A stretch of 64,000 nt of DNA from Lepraria neglecta (GCA_033220425.1 CM065647.1:1054001-1118000), one strand, 5' to 3'. Numbered from the stretch's first letter, positions 45,511-57,750 are shown. The notes: generated by a model not told the origin, from the letters alone. Numbers and translations: made by a program.

Positions 45511-46018
45511 TGTTACGAACTACGTTACGTGCGGTGGTTCTATAGATTGATTCTCAATAGGGATGGAGGTGTAACCTGACAAGAGTATAAAGTAGGCTTC
45601 AAGTGATGCTAAGCGGGTCTAGTATATAATTAGATAATATATGTTCAGTGCCTAGCCTAAGAGATCTATCGCATGTAGTAGATAATTGAATAGCAAGTTA
45701 AGCACGATGCTCAAGTAGTAAGCAGTGCTCCGTATATATAGACATACGAAATCCATACTAAGCATTCTTGATCGCACTGATCGCACTGATCGTATCTGCG
45801 CTCATTGCGACCACTGCGCTCATCGCTTAACATGCCAAGCCTTCCTGATCGCACTGATCGCACTAATCGCATCTACGCTCATTACGACCACTACGCTCAT
45901 CGCTTAACATGCCAAGCCTTCAGGGTCTGTCTGAGTCGGACACCGACTCGTCGACTCGAACCATGACGGGCGCTACGCTCTATGAGCGCATCCCTGATCA
46001 TGTTTCCTGATCGTAACA
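45511..46018 (-). repeat. B2 5' LTR (508 bp)
   Basis: Partner of 39283-39790. Next to it on the element strand the primer-binding position reads CTTTGAGCACCCTC. Confidence 0.93.
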
Positions 46019-46023
46019 TCCGG

Positions 46024-49000
46024 CTCCGTATATATTTATCGATAGATACTCGAGTAGGTAGTATCTAAGGTCTTAAGGTCCCGGGCCAATAGGGCGGAGG
46101 CGGCGTATACTCGTCGAGGATATAGAAGAAACGGCGATATTCGTTATATATAGGAGAACTATAGCTAGAGATATAGTCCTAGTAGCAACCTGTTCGAAAA
46201 GGTAGGAAAATTTCGTTCGACTCGGATAGACTTTTGTCCGACTCGGCTAAGTTTCTATCTAACTTAGTTAATAGTCTTTAAGCTAACTCGATTTTATATT
46301 AATATTATATTAATTAAAATAATACGATAATAATACGCTAAAGAAGCCTGTCCCTTTCTGAAAACCTTCGCCTTCTTCCCCTAAGAACCTCGCCTGTCTA
46401 GCCACCTATAACTAGCTATATCGTTGTAGATTATACTCCTTAATACCTTATACTACCTCGTTACTAGTAAAGACCTATATATATATTAGATAGATAATAG
46501 AGATCTTCTAATAATAGCTAAGATAAAGGGAGAATAACTGGTAGCTACTAGAAAAGCCTAGGAGACTAAAGCGAATAAGCGAAAGGTACGATTTGAACTA
46601 AGTAACTTATTCTATATATTAATATATTAGTAGATTAAGGCTATTAAAGAAAAGTAGCTAGAACCTAAGAGAAGTACTAAAGGAGACGACGGAGTAGTAG
46701 AGCCTAGGAAACGTCGAAGATATAATAGTAACCTTAGCGAGGATATCTCTAAAAAAATATATAAAGAAGAGGTCTCTTTAAAGATAACTAGCGTCGAGGA
46801 CATCGAAATATCTTCTAATAACCCTATAACCAGCCCTGCAAAGAGACTAGTACCTACTATTATTATAGGGGTATAACTTCCCTATACTCCTATATTCGGT
46901 CCGTTAGATAAATCTATATTTAGGAGACGGAAAAGATGGGCTTCTCCGTTATAAGTACGATTAGTATATAATAATAGATATAACCTATTGACTATACAGC
47001 GTAAATAGACGCGGCCGTCGACGTCTAGAATCGATACTATATTGTAAAGCGATGCGAGTATTACCCAAAAGAAGACCGTAAGTTACCTATCGACGTTACG
47101 TATATATTTAATACGCTAATATAGAAAGAAGGAAACAATATAGAACTATATAATTAAACGAGGTCCTTAAGGGAATATAGATACTAGGAACTACCTACGC
47201 AGCTCGGTAAATAATGAATTAGAGACGCGTATTCATTAAATATAGCTGAAATAGCCGATGGTACAGGAACAATAAAACCGAATATCTTTATATATAGAGC
47301 AGAATAGCTAGCGTGCTAGACGATCTACCTAGACACCCTAATAGATAATAACTGATAAGTTTAAATCTGCTAGTAAGAAATATCGAAAATCGAGAGAGAA
47401 TCTAATCAGCAGACGGAAGGATGAATTAATAGTATATTTACCTCGGTATATAGGTCTTATAATAACTGATCGTTATAGTCGGTATAATATAAGTAGCGAT
47501 AGCTAACCCGCACCGTACTACCTACACGGCGTAAGCGGCCGAATTCCAGTACCGCGACTACGGGACGATTATCTAATTCTAATAATCGGGTTCTATTATC
47601 TAAAAAGACAAGGCCTAGACTATTATCGACTTCGTTGCCTATACCTATATATATATCGGATATTGAATCTAAAGACGACTATAAGGAGGTAACTACGGAG
47701 GAGGCGGCAGGACCTATCGCTTGGGGTAGTTCTAGGCGTCGCTAAGCGCAAAGATACTAATCCTTACGGGAATATTAACATATTTTCTACGTAACGAAGC
47801 CTATATTCCTCTCTAAGATTATAGGCGGTAATGATACCGATAGCCTATTACTATGGCTAGAATATAACCCGGTAGCTCTAAGTAACCTTATAATAAGAAT
47901 ATAGAGAGAATAGAAGGCTAAGCTCTAAAGAACGAAGGGGCCTCAAGTTGTCGGCGATCTAGATACCTTAGGTAATATACTAACTCCTGAAGAAGCTCGC
48001 AAGGTTATTACTCCTAAACCCCTACCTATTTATATAACGCCGCGTAATAGCTAATATCTTCGTAGCTTATAGATAGCCTAAGCGAATTTAGAAGTTTAAT
48101 AATAAGGAAAATAAGATTAACCGTTAAAATAGTAGTAGAATAGCTATATCTAATAGTCGAGGACCGGAAGAATAATATATCGAACCTACTATTTAATATG
48201 CGATTTACTTTCGCGGATCTAGAGAAAGGTATAAGTATTCTTCTTTCCTAAACGAGAATGAAATATATAGCTAATAGGTCTAAGATAAGGGTCGTTTTCT
48301 AGTACCAATAATTATAATAAGTCTATATCGCGTTTTTTTTCTAATAGAATAAGCGCTATTAGACTTAGGTATAAGAGTATAGATCTATAGAAACCTTTAC
48401 CCGCTAGTACTATTATTTTCGTTATAATAGCGCTTTATTATATATTCGAAGAATACGAATATAGCTCCTATAGGATCAAGAGATAGGACGGTATATTAGT
48501 TAGTAGTAAGTTAACCTAATACTCGAAGAACAACCTATATACTAATAATACCTTAAGCTATATTCGAATATATAATAGAGGTATAGTACGATATAGGTGA
48601 AATCAAAACGCGGATAGTTACGGGACTACTTTATTGTCGAATAATAGACTACTACTATACGAACAGGTATAGTAAGAACTGTCGACTACCAGTTACTAAT
48701 ACGTTCAAGGATTCCCTAGAAGATCTGAAAAATCAACTAGACCTTTAGAGCGTTCTAGAGGAGATAGGAATAAATAATACTAGTGTAATAGGCTAAGAAG
48801 AAGAGCACGGAAATGATAAAGAATATATAGTATATATAAGAAGCGATTATAGGTATATATTATCGGCTAACACTGAAATCAAGGCTAAAGAACTATCTCC
48901 CGAGGAGGGTCTCGACAAGACTAATTCAGAGTTTGGAAACTAGGATAGTTTTTTCGCTTCCCTTACCTTTAGTAATAATTTAGCGGAGATAATAGATATC

Positions 49001-49300
49001 TAGGTATTTTTAATATAGGACTTCGAGTATATATAGAAGGAGGCTAGCCTACGAGTAGATAAGAGTCTTTAGGAAGAGGATTGTATTATAGATATCGAAG
49101 AGTAGAGTAGGTTAGTAGAGAGGTGGATTATGGAGGATAAAATAGTATATCTAAATGTTATTCCAATAGGAGAAGAACCTGAGGACTAGGCTACTAAGGA
49201 TACTATAGAGGGGATAGAGAATGGATTAATAGAGTATAAAGCTTGGACGGGAGGAAGCCTAACGGAATTAAGCTGTCAGTAATCGAATATATAGCTATTA
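46024..49300 (+). pseudogene. Decayed coding sequence in the right part of the 24-kb unit, unidentified
   Basis: The plus strand has long protein-like readings with only Trp/Gln-type stops: a Lys/Arg-rich stretch near 46560-46720 (KANKRKVRFELSN, PRKRRRYNSN), Pro/Ser-rich segments near 46850, PEEARKVITPKPLPIYITP near 47985-48045, and an acidic C-terminal part near 48700-49260. I do not recognise the family; a second helicase-like protein is possible near 48290-48700 but not demonstrable. From 49300 to 49725 the sequence keeps more GC and holds no gene. Confidence 0.4.
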
Positions 49301-49725
49301 AACGTATAATATGAAAATAATTATCGTATTATCTTTTAAAATCGCCTAGCTCGGATAATACTACCTCTAGGTTAATTCTGGATAAGATATCCGACTCGAA
49401 TATACCTACTATAGTAGAGGATGTGTCCGAACTATCTAACTCGGATAACTTCTTATATACTAATATTGTCGATATACTACCTAAGCGCACATATTTCGCA
49501 TTCCGGAATAAATGCGCAATGGTGGCGTTGGTCCACGAAAGCAACTTTTGATACTGATGTTATAGGCGCCTAGCGTAGCAATTTGAGGTTGCAGATACTG
49601 CTATCGGTAACCTCGAGTTGCTAATTTGGCTGATTTCTCGGTCCGCAATCGATATAGGATATAGACCCTAATCGCTATACGGCCTGCTAATAGCGCAAAA
49701 CTAGCTGTAACGCTAATGATATAAT

Positions 49726-49744
49726 CTTTTGGGAAAGCGCGATG
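49726..49744 (-). repeat. Right 19-bp terminal inverted repeat of the 24-kb unit
   Basis: Exact inverse of 25784-25802, followed by TA. Everything to the right belongs to a different, Gypsy-type relic. Confidence 0.85.
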
Positions 49745-49746
49745 TA

Positions 49747-50530
49747 AATAACCGACTAGATATACTATAGCACAAAGCCTACTAGGCGAACCTATACCCT
49801 AGAATACCGAGTAGTAATATAGTAACATCCTAAAGCAAGCGCAAGCATACCGACGTATATTAGTAATCCCTAAAGACGCGTCTACTAGTACTAAAGATAC
49901 TAAAACTCTATAGGATATTAGTAACACACCTCAATTATAGTACTAGGCTAAGTACTAACTAGTCTAGCTACTATAATCCCTTAATAAACTCTACTAGGAT
50001 TATAATACCGCCCTCTTCTATATTAAAGAATAGAGTAATATAGTTAATAAGGTCGATCGAGCTAATAATACTACTATATTAGTATAATACTAGAGGAAAG
50101 TAGCTTAAGAGAAGGTCCGAACGCTATAATCGTAGAATATAGACCTAGAAGATTAGAATACTCGCCTAGAGGAATATATTAGCGAATTATAAGCGGATAG
50201 ATCTCCCTAGCGCTAGGAGACTCTAAATTTAACTATTAGTAGATCCAAGACTTATATACTAAAGGTATCTAACCTATCGCTATATTACGAGATAGATAGT
50301 AACTTTACTATTAAGGACTAGATCTAGTAAATTTATAATAAGCTTATAATTAATAAGGATTACTTTAAGGATAATACTATCTAAATAATATATATTATCT
50401 CTTATATAGAAGGTATAGTAGTAAAGTATATCTAAGTCTATTGAATAAATAATCCCGAATACTTCGCGAATCTAGAAGAAGTCCTTAGTATATTAAGTAA
50501 TATTATAGAGAATCCGAATAAAAAGGATAA
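49747..50530 (+). pseudogene. Gypsy family C gag, segment 1
   Basis: Plus-strand gag reading: a helical N-terminal part (TRLEEYISEL near 50150), then LSLYYEIDSNFTIKD-I, INKDYFKDNTI and EVLSILSNIIENPNKKDNI up to 50530, equivalent to the conserved gag core. It is cut by A2; the target GATAA (50526-50530) is duplicated at 55413-55417. Confidence 0.75.
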
Positions 50531-50981
50531 TATAAGATATACTCCCCGTTAGCGGGCCGTTCTCGCTCTATAAGATAGGCTCCTCGCTAGCGGACCGTTA
50601 CTGCGCTCTAGGAACTGCGTCCCGCTAGTACTACGATATTAGAGTATAGCTCAGCTTCTCGCTATTGCTACGCTACTATATATAAAGGTATTCAAAGACG
50701 TGAAGTAGTTATATTACTAGTATAGTATAGGTAGTTCTATATTAGAACCAATTACTAAGGACCCTTAGGAAAGAAGTAGATAGACTACTCCTTAAGCTTC
50801 TCTCTGCGGGTAACGCATAGCCGCTATCAGGTAGCTAGCGTACTACTAAGAGCCTAGCTCCTAACGTCTACCAAGTCGATCGAATATCATCCTGATCTAC
50901 TTCGGTACTCCGCGTACTAGGAGATATCGGAATAACTTTACTAATAAGATAGACTCTTCTAATATAATAGTTAGTATTATA
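50531..50981 (-). repeat. A2 3' LTR (451 bp)
   Basis: Starts TATAAGATATACTCCCCG where A1 has TGTGAGGTATGCTCCCCG; RIP changes of the same LTR. Confidence 0.9.
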
Positions 50982-51559
50982 ATTATCTCCCCCCTTAAGT
51001 ACTAGCTCTCTAGTATAAAGCTATAGCGGCGCGCCTTCACAGCGCGCGCACAGAGTAGAGAGGCTAGATAGTTATTAGGTAGAGCTTATTAAAAACCTTC
51101 TAAAACCTAATAGGAAAAAGGAGGGGAAAGAGTCCCTACTTTATACAGCTTCGAGATAACGTAAGTATATCTACTATCGAAATAACGAAATTATAAGGTA
51201 AATTCGTTTCGAAGTAAATATTACGTAATATTAGCTAACTACTATTACTATAATGAAATTATAAGGTAAATTTATTTTAAAGTAAATCTCGTATAATACT
51301 AGCTAACCGCTATCGCTATATTAAAACCCTGCGGATTCCCCTTTCACTTTCTTCTTTTATAACTCCTATTATTTATAGTATATACCCTATAATCTAATAT
51401 TCCTTTAGTAGGTATAGATTCTAATTAATAATAGATTATCTTGTTATAACGACTCTTGATTCCTAAGTAAGTAGAGCTATCGCGGAGTTATCGTAAAATA
51501 ATATTAATAGTTTAATAGTTAATAATAGTAATATTAGTAGTAGCTATAGTAGAAGTAAG

Positions 51560-52545
51560 TATAATTTAATACGTAAGAGCCCCGTTATTAGGGCACCGCT
51601 AATATTCGCAGTAGTAGACCTCCTATATAGGCCGTGCCTTCGGGTATAAGTATAGTACTACTATAGGTTAGTACCTCTTTATACTTAGTATAAAGGGGTA
51701 TAATATAGAGTGAACCGTTATATTATAGTATAGGTATTACTTAATATTCTACCTATATTCTACTAATATCAAAGATACTACTAGAGTTTAGGGTAGAGAT
51801 TCGGGTACTTGCCGCTAAGTCGGCTAGTAGTATAGCGGCGGCGGGCGTGTCACGCCCGTTAGTCTAGCGTATTAGGGACCTACTTTAGTAGGTTACCTAG
51901 TAGTATAAGGACTATAGTATAACCCTCGCTACGTTAGGTAATTAGTTAGCTTAGTAGGTAGCCGACCTAGAGGGGAGGGTACGGGTATTAGTAAGATATC
52001 CGAATCTATAAGTTAACTCCGCTAACTCGCTATAGAAGGTAAGTTATATTCTATTCTTTCCTTCTCTATCCTTCTATTATACTACTATCCTTAACTCCGC
52101 TTATATACCTTATACCCTATATATATACTAACTATTTTTTTCTAGGATAAAGTAGAAGGGCTATATATTATAAGCGCGGAGGTAAGTATAGCGGAGGAGG
52201 AGAGTAATAAGGAAGAAGAGGAGGAAGGGGAGGAAGAGGAGGAAGAGAGGTTTAGGGAAAGTAGGGAGGATAATAAAGAGGAGGTAGAGGAAGAGGAGGT
52301 AAGCTCTAGCGTACTATATACTACCGCTATATACTAAGTTATATAGCTACCTATAAGCTAACCTCGGAGCGATATTATTCGAGGTACTATATTAGAGGAG
52401 TAGGGGGAGAGGAGGATAGAGGAGAGGAGGGTAGTAAGGAGGGAGAAGAGAAGAGAGAGGAGGAGAGCTATAAAAGCAGCAAAGAGAGTAAGCGGTATTA
52501 CTCTACTACTACTCCTTATACTAACTTTCTAGGCTTAGTCCTCTT
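51560..52545 (+). pseudogene. Antisense zinc-cluster gene of A2 (decayed)
   Basis: Aligned with A1 4110-5139 across exons and introns. The start ATG is ATA, several Cys codons are lost or changed, and the Glu-rich and Arg-rich exons are shortened. Splice sites remain visible (GTAAG near 52001, CGCTAACTC near 52019, GTAAGC near 52300 and 52490). The former GC donor reads GTAAGT, a change RIP itself would make. Confidence 0.75.
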
Positions 52546-52799
52546 AGATTATATTCTTACTTTTTCCTTTTAGTATTCTAGCGTTTAGTATTAGGCGCTC
52601 GCTATTTAAAAGAATCAGGATAACTTTCTCCTACGCTTCCTTTCGTATCCTATATACTCCTTATATTCGCCTATACCTTAATAGCTCCCTACTAATACTC
52701 CTTAATCGTTTTACAATAGTACTATAACCGCTCTACCCGTTCCTTTACTAATAGTATCTCCCCCTTAGGGAATCGTCCCCGGCTTCCTAATGAATTTCG

Positions 52800-54925
52800 G
52801 GGTTATAACTATATCCTAAATAGTATAATAAGGTATTCAAAGTGACTATAACGTATACGGAACGCTATCTTCTATTTATCGCTATACTAAATTCGGATAT
52901 AGTAATATATATCCTTAAGGTCTAACTTCGAGAAGATTTTGGTACCGCTTAAGTAGTCTAGCGTCTCTATAATTAGGGGCAATAGGTGCTAATACTTGAT
53001 TATTACTATATTCAACCCTTGATAATCTACGTAAAGACGTAGCCCTCTATCCTTCTTCGGTATAAAAAGTATAGGTACTCCTACCGGCGAAAAGGAGTAG
53101 CGAATCCACTTCTTTCCTAGTATATCGTTAAGGTACCGCTAAAGCTCCGCTAGCTCTATTCTTAATAGATTATAGATAGGACTATAAGATAGTTCCCTAT
53201 CGTCTAACTTAATAGTATAGTCTCTCTACTTTTATTTAGGTAAGATCTCTACTTTTTTACTTAAGAAGATATCTTTATACTCCCGTAATTTAGGAGGAAG
53301 GGTTATATCGAACTCGTTAGTCTAAGGTTACTCCGCTATTATAGCGCTAGCGTAAACTATAGTAAATACTTTCTATTCCTATTGCAAAACTTTACTAAAT
53401 TCGGTTAGTCTATCTAGCTATATTAGCCTAGGATTTATTTAGTACCGCTATTGGCGCGCTAGCGTATTAACTATAATACCTGACTTATAAAGCGCTAGTA
53501 TCCCGATTATCAAGTCGGGACCCTCCTAGTCTATAGTATAGAATAAGGAACTATATTCCTTTTCTTGCCCCTAGTTATTAGTAGCTATATAGCTTAACTG
53601 AAACGGCCTATAATAAAAGTGCCTTGCCCGCTTAGTCATACCGGCGTCGGCAAGATAGCGCGCTCTAGCCGTAATTATATTGCACTACGAATCGCTGAGA
53701 GACCAAGCTAATTATTACCCTAGGGTCAACTAGCCCCTTAAAGGGCTATTAACTACCTAGGAGGATTACTTATCCCTTAAGGTAAAGAGGTTCTAAAGCT
53801 TCTATTTATCGGTCTTTCCCCGTGTACTTAGCGGTAGTAGGGTACTATCTTTCTCTAACTATACCGAATTAGCAGGAGTAAAGCTTAGATTATCTCTATA
53901 GGGATATTCTGGCTTCTAATACCCCGTCTTACCGTAATAATAATTATTATTATTATAGTATTCAGGGTTAGCCTTAGATACTAGATTAGACTTAGAATTT
54001 CGTCTCTTCTTACTACCTTGCTAATATCCCGCTAACTCTCCGCTAGCGAACTTAGAGTACTAAATACCTATTATTCTAAAGGCTTATCCTTACTACTAGA
54101 CCTAGTTATTAATAGATAACGCTTAAGATTCTTTTCTTATATAATCGTAAGTACTAGGAGACTATTACGCGTTATCGGGATACTACCGGTACTTAGGATT
54201 TTAGACTTTAACTTAGGACGGAGTTTAGTTAAAAAGCTATTTACCTAGAACTCTTCTAATAGAGGAGTAATATAGCTTTCTAGTTCTTCTAGATAAGCTT
54301 TAAAGACGGAAACCTTCTGTCCCTACTATTACTTAGCGCTATTTAAGCGCTTATAGGTAAGTAGTTAGCGATTTACTAGGTCTACTACTAAATCTAAGAG
54401 AAACTAAGAAAAGTTCTTAAAAGAATAATCGTCTAGCTATTCCTTCCGAAAGTATTAGCGCTACTATATTACTATATCCCCTTCTAGGGACTATATATAG
54501 TAGAGGATTTTCGGCCTATTATTAGTAAAATATTTAGGACTTAGAAGGAATTTAATTTCGATATTAGCGAACTAGCGGATATACTCTCCTTCGCTATTCC
54601 CGTAATATAGTTATATCTTTTTAGAGCGTATTATCTTTGCTACTAATAAGACTAATAGCGCCTTACTATCGCTAAGCCTATTAAAGTCTTCTAAATCAGC
54701 TTTAGCTCCTAGTCGAAGCTCTATATTCCGAGCTTCTAACTCCCGGACGCGTTTTTCTTCTAATAAGCGTTAGTTTTCCGCCTTAAGTTAGGTAATCCTC
54801 TACTAGAGTGCCGGAGATAAAAGGGTCGAGCCTGAGGACTCCGCTATCGGCGCGTTATCGAGGTATATAGTCTCTATTTCTAGTTCCTCTAAAAGGCGCG
54901 GTCGTCTTACTATAATATCCTACTC
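52800..54925 (-). pseudogene. A2 gag and pol remains
   Basis: Minus-strand remains of gag (54925 down to about 53830; start codon lost) and of protease and the first half of RT (about 53750 to 52830). RNase H and the integrase core are deleted. Stops are frequent. Confidence 0.85.
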
Positions 54926-54961
54926 CGGGCCTTTAGCCTTAAAGGTTAGAGTAATTAGAAC

Positions 54962-55412
54962 TATAAGGTATACTCCCCGTTAGCGGGCCGTTCTCGCTCT
55001 ATAAGATAGGCTCCTCGCTAGTAGACCGTTACTGCGCTCTAGGAACTACGTCTCGCTAGCGCTACGATATTAGAGTATAGCTTAGCTTCTCGCTATTACT
55101 ACGCTACTATATATAAAGGTATTCAAAGACGTGAAGTGGTTATATTACTAGTATAGTATAGGTAGTTCTATATTAGAACTAATTACTAAGGACCCTTAGG
55201 AAAGAAATAGGTAGACTACTCCTTAAGCTTCTCTCTATAGGTAACGTATAGCCGCTATTAGGCAGCTAGCGTACTACTAAGAGTCTAGCTCCTGACGTCT
55301 ACCAAGTTAGTCGAATATTATCCCGACCTACTCCGGCGCTCCGCGTACTAGGAGATATCGGAATAACTTTACTAATAAGATAGACCCTTCTAATATAATA
55401 GTTGGTATTATA
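54962..55412 (-). repeat. A2 5' LTR (451 bp)
   Basis: Partner of 50531-50981. The primer-binding region next to it (agtaattag) and the LTR (ctaattact) keep the same 9-base complementarity as in A1, with matching RIP changes on both sides. Confidence 0.9.
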
Positions 55413-55417
55413 GATAA

Positions 55418-56752
55418 TATATACTATAGTTTTAAGATACTAAGATAGAAGGCTAATAATACCTTTACTACCTTCTTCTTCTAGTTTCGTATATATACTA
55501 ACTATCTAAAACTAGATAAAGAGATAGTTATTAATAAGCTAAAGGATAAGGTTAATCTCCGTCTATAAAACGTAATTATAGCTACCTTTTATAACTTCCG
55601 TACCTTAAAGGAGCTTAGCGACTTATATTAGTAGATAGATAATTAATAGCGCTATATTAGCGAGAAGTATAAGCGAATAGTATTAGCTTTAATATACTTA
55701 TTAACTAGGACTCCCCTAGCTATAATTTAGCGTACTTTATCTATATACGTCCTCTCTATAAAATAATAGTCTATAGTATCTACTATTATTATTATATCTT
55801 ATTCTATATTACTTTATAAAGATAGATCTCTAGCTAAGGTATAAGACTCTAGATAATACTACTATTATAATAAGGAGGGGTATTTTACTATAGACTACCC
55901 TAAGAAGAGAAAGGAGACTATTTAAAGGATAGGGAATAAAGTAGATAAAGTAGAGTAGAAAGGATATAGCGATATTAGCGAGATAGAAAGCTATTTAGAG
56001 TTAGAAAACTAGAAGTTCTTAGGTAAATTACCCTTAAGGACCCGCTATTCTTATTATTAGTAGATATCTATAATCTATATAGAAGAAAATCATTTATATA
56101 GCCTATTATATTATTTACTTAAGGAAAAGAATACTAATCTAAAGCCTTTACTAATACTAATACTACTATATATTCCTTTATTAATAAAAAAGAAGTATAA
56201 CTCCTATCTAAATATTTTAATATTATCTCTATACCTCTCGCTAAACTATATTATCTCTATAGTTATAATAGTAAGATATAAAAGAAATCTATTACCTATA
56301 CTATTTACCTTTCTATAAAGATCTATAATTATCTTAAGTTAACTATATCTATACCTATTACTAATCTAGATAATTAATATATTATCTTTAGTAAGCTATA
56401 GGTAAATAAGTATAAGGTCCTACTCGATATAGCGAATAACTATATAATTTTCTTACCTAGTTACTATAATTATACCGGAGCTCTTTAGGCTCGCCTAAAG
56501 GCTTTAAAGGAACCTCTACTACTACTACTACTACCGTCTAAAGAAAATAAGGTACTTAATATTACTAAGATTAATACTACTATATTCTATATATATATAA
56601 GGAACTAAAAGAAGTATAATATCTAATACTTCTCTATAATAATAGCTAAGATAGAGAAGGCTATCTAGAATAGATCTATACTAGACTAGATCTATAAGGT
56701 ATTAGAAATAATAGAGGGAATAGTTAAGTAGAAGCTTCTCTAAGAATACTAT
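55418..56752 (+). pseudogene. Gypsy family C gag end, protease and RT leader
   Basis: The gag reading resumes after A2 (KANNTFTTFFF-FRIYTNYL near 55455; zinc knuckle remnant YYYYNKEGYFTIDYPKK near 55860-55910). A protease-RT linker follows (KYKVLLDIANNYIIFLPSYYNYTG near 56410-56470), then LL-EYY at 56730-56752, where a 1-kb insertion interrupts it. Confidence 0.72.
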
Positions 56753-56864
56753 CTTTCTTCTAATAATAGATTATAAGGACTTTCGGAGCAATTCCACACT
56801 TGTAGCCAATTAGAATAGCCCTTTAGAGCTGCATTTCCTCTCTCGGCTAGCGCTTTCAACTACC

Positions 56865-57590
56865 AAAAGTTGAATACGCTACGCACTTCTTCGCAGTACT
56901 TCCCCGCGCCATATACGTTATATAATATCGAGATGATTTCATAAGTTTTGGAGTTAATTATTAGCTTGCTTACGTATCAAGAATTTTTAGAATCGGCCTA
57001 TTTGCGCAATAGTTATGAGCAAAAGAAGCGTTTTCGCCATGTTTTGCTAGCAGCGCGAGCTCGGTGGCAAATGCCAAGTATTAAGCTTACCTAGAATATT
57101 AAAAGTTGAATGCGCACCGTAACTTCTTCGCAGTACTGCCCCGCGCCACATGCGTCATGTGATGCCGAGATGATTTCATAAGTTTTAGAACCAAGTATAC
57201 GCTTTCCAACACCGTCAAGATTTTCAAAATCGGTCTATTTACGCAAAAGTTATGAGTAAAAGAAGCGTTTTCACTATGTCTTTGCGGGCAGCGCATGCTT
57301 ATGGCAAATGCCAAGCATTGAGCTTGGCGCCCCCGGACCCTAAAACATCAAAAGTTGAATGCGCACCGTAACTTCTTCGCAGCAATACCCCGCGCCATAT
57401 ACGTTATATAATACCGAAATAATTTCAAAAGTTTTGAACCAAGCATGCGCTTTCCGACGCCGTTCGAATTTTTGAAATTTAGTTGAAATTTGGCTAAGGA
57501 AAGCTTCAAAAACATGTTTTTGCCTGCGGAGTTCCCTGAAGCTACCACCGCAGTCACCCCCGAAGTTGCCTCCGGAGTACTCAAATATTT
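56865..57590. repeat. Three ~240-bp tandem repeats
   Basis: Units begin AAAAGTTGAATRCGC at 56865, 57101 and 57350 (periods 236 and 249), each with CTTCTTCGCAGTA, CCCCGCGCCA and AAAGAAGCGTTTTC-type blocks. The third unit diverges after about 57470. Confidence 0.85.
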
Positions 57591-57729
57591 AACCCTTAAT
57601 AACTTTCGATATATTCGGGTTAGGGCTTAGCTTTATATATATATAATGTACTATAAATAGAGGGCTTTCTAATTAGGCTTAAATTTTCTAAATCGAGTAT
57701 AAAATAAGCGAGATATAGCCGTTTTTACG

Positions 57730-57750
57730 GTAATCTTCTGTGAAGATTAC
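57730..57750 (+). repeat. Terminal hairpin (9-bp stem, 3-nt loop)
   Basis: GTAATCTTC-TGT-GAAGATTAC, perfect. Same position relative to GGGCACTAACTT as the damaged hairpin at 23558-23578 (opposite orientation). Confidence 0.85.

Larger units (their letters stand above)
39283..46018 (-). mobile_element. Chromovirus B2, full length, moderately RIP-mutated
   Basis: Element of 6,736 bp with 508-bp LTRs (39283-39790, 45511-46018) and target duplication TCCGG at 39278-39282 and 46019-46023, inserted in the 24-kb unit. Gag-pol on the minus strand; antisense zinc-cluster ORF on the plus strand. It keeps more CpA/TpG than B1, so it is younger or less exposed to RIP. Confidence 0.93.
25784..49744. mobile_element. 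24-kb TIR-bounded unit with Plavaka-type transposase
   Basis: Its ends are perfect 19-bp inverted repeats starting CATCGCGCTTTCCC (25784-25802 and 49726-49744), with TA on both flanks. Without the nested chromovirus B2 it is about 17.2 kb. It contains a decayed Plavaka-type transposase (minus), a decayed SNF2-type helicase (plus) with a second partial copy, further decayed coding sequence, a 3 x 40-bp subterminal tandem repeat and eight clusters of a CGACTCGG motif. Plavaka elements are large fungal DNA transposons related to the CMC/EnSpm superfamily. That one transposition unit spans the whole interval is inferred from the TIR match and the continuous decayed coding. Confidence 0.65.
50531..55412 (-). 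mobile_element. Chromovirus A2: RIP-destroyed, deleted sister of A1
   Basis: 4,882 bp with 451-bp LTRs (50531-50981, 54962-55412) and target duplication GATAA. It is co-linear with A1 except for two deletions, equal to A1 about 5285-5710 (chromodomain and integrase tail) and about 5862-7832 (RT end, RNase H, most of integrase), which account for the 2.4 kb difference. CpA sites of A1 are TpA here almost everywhere. It still includes the antisense gene region. Confidence 0.92.

Noticed and set aside
25784-49744. Polinton/Maverick or Starship
   Set aside because: No DNA polymerase B, retroviral-type integrase or packaging genes of its own and no tyrosine recombinase were seen; the transposase blocks match the Plavaka type instead.
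57099-57584. Two small proteins with a shared KKLRCAFNF end
   Set aside because: They come from tandem repeat units in the same phase; similarity reflects the repeat, not selection on protein.
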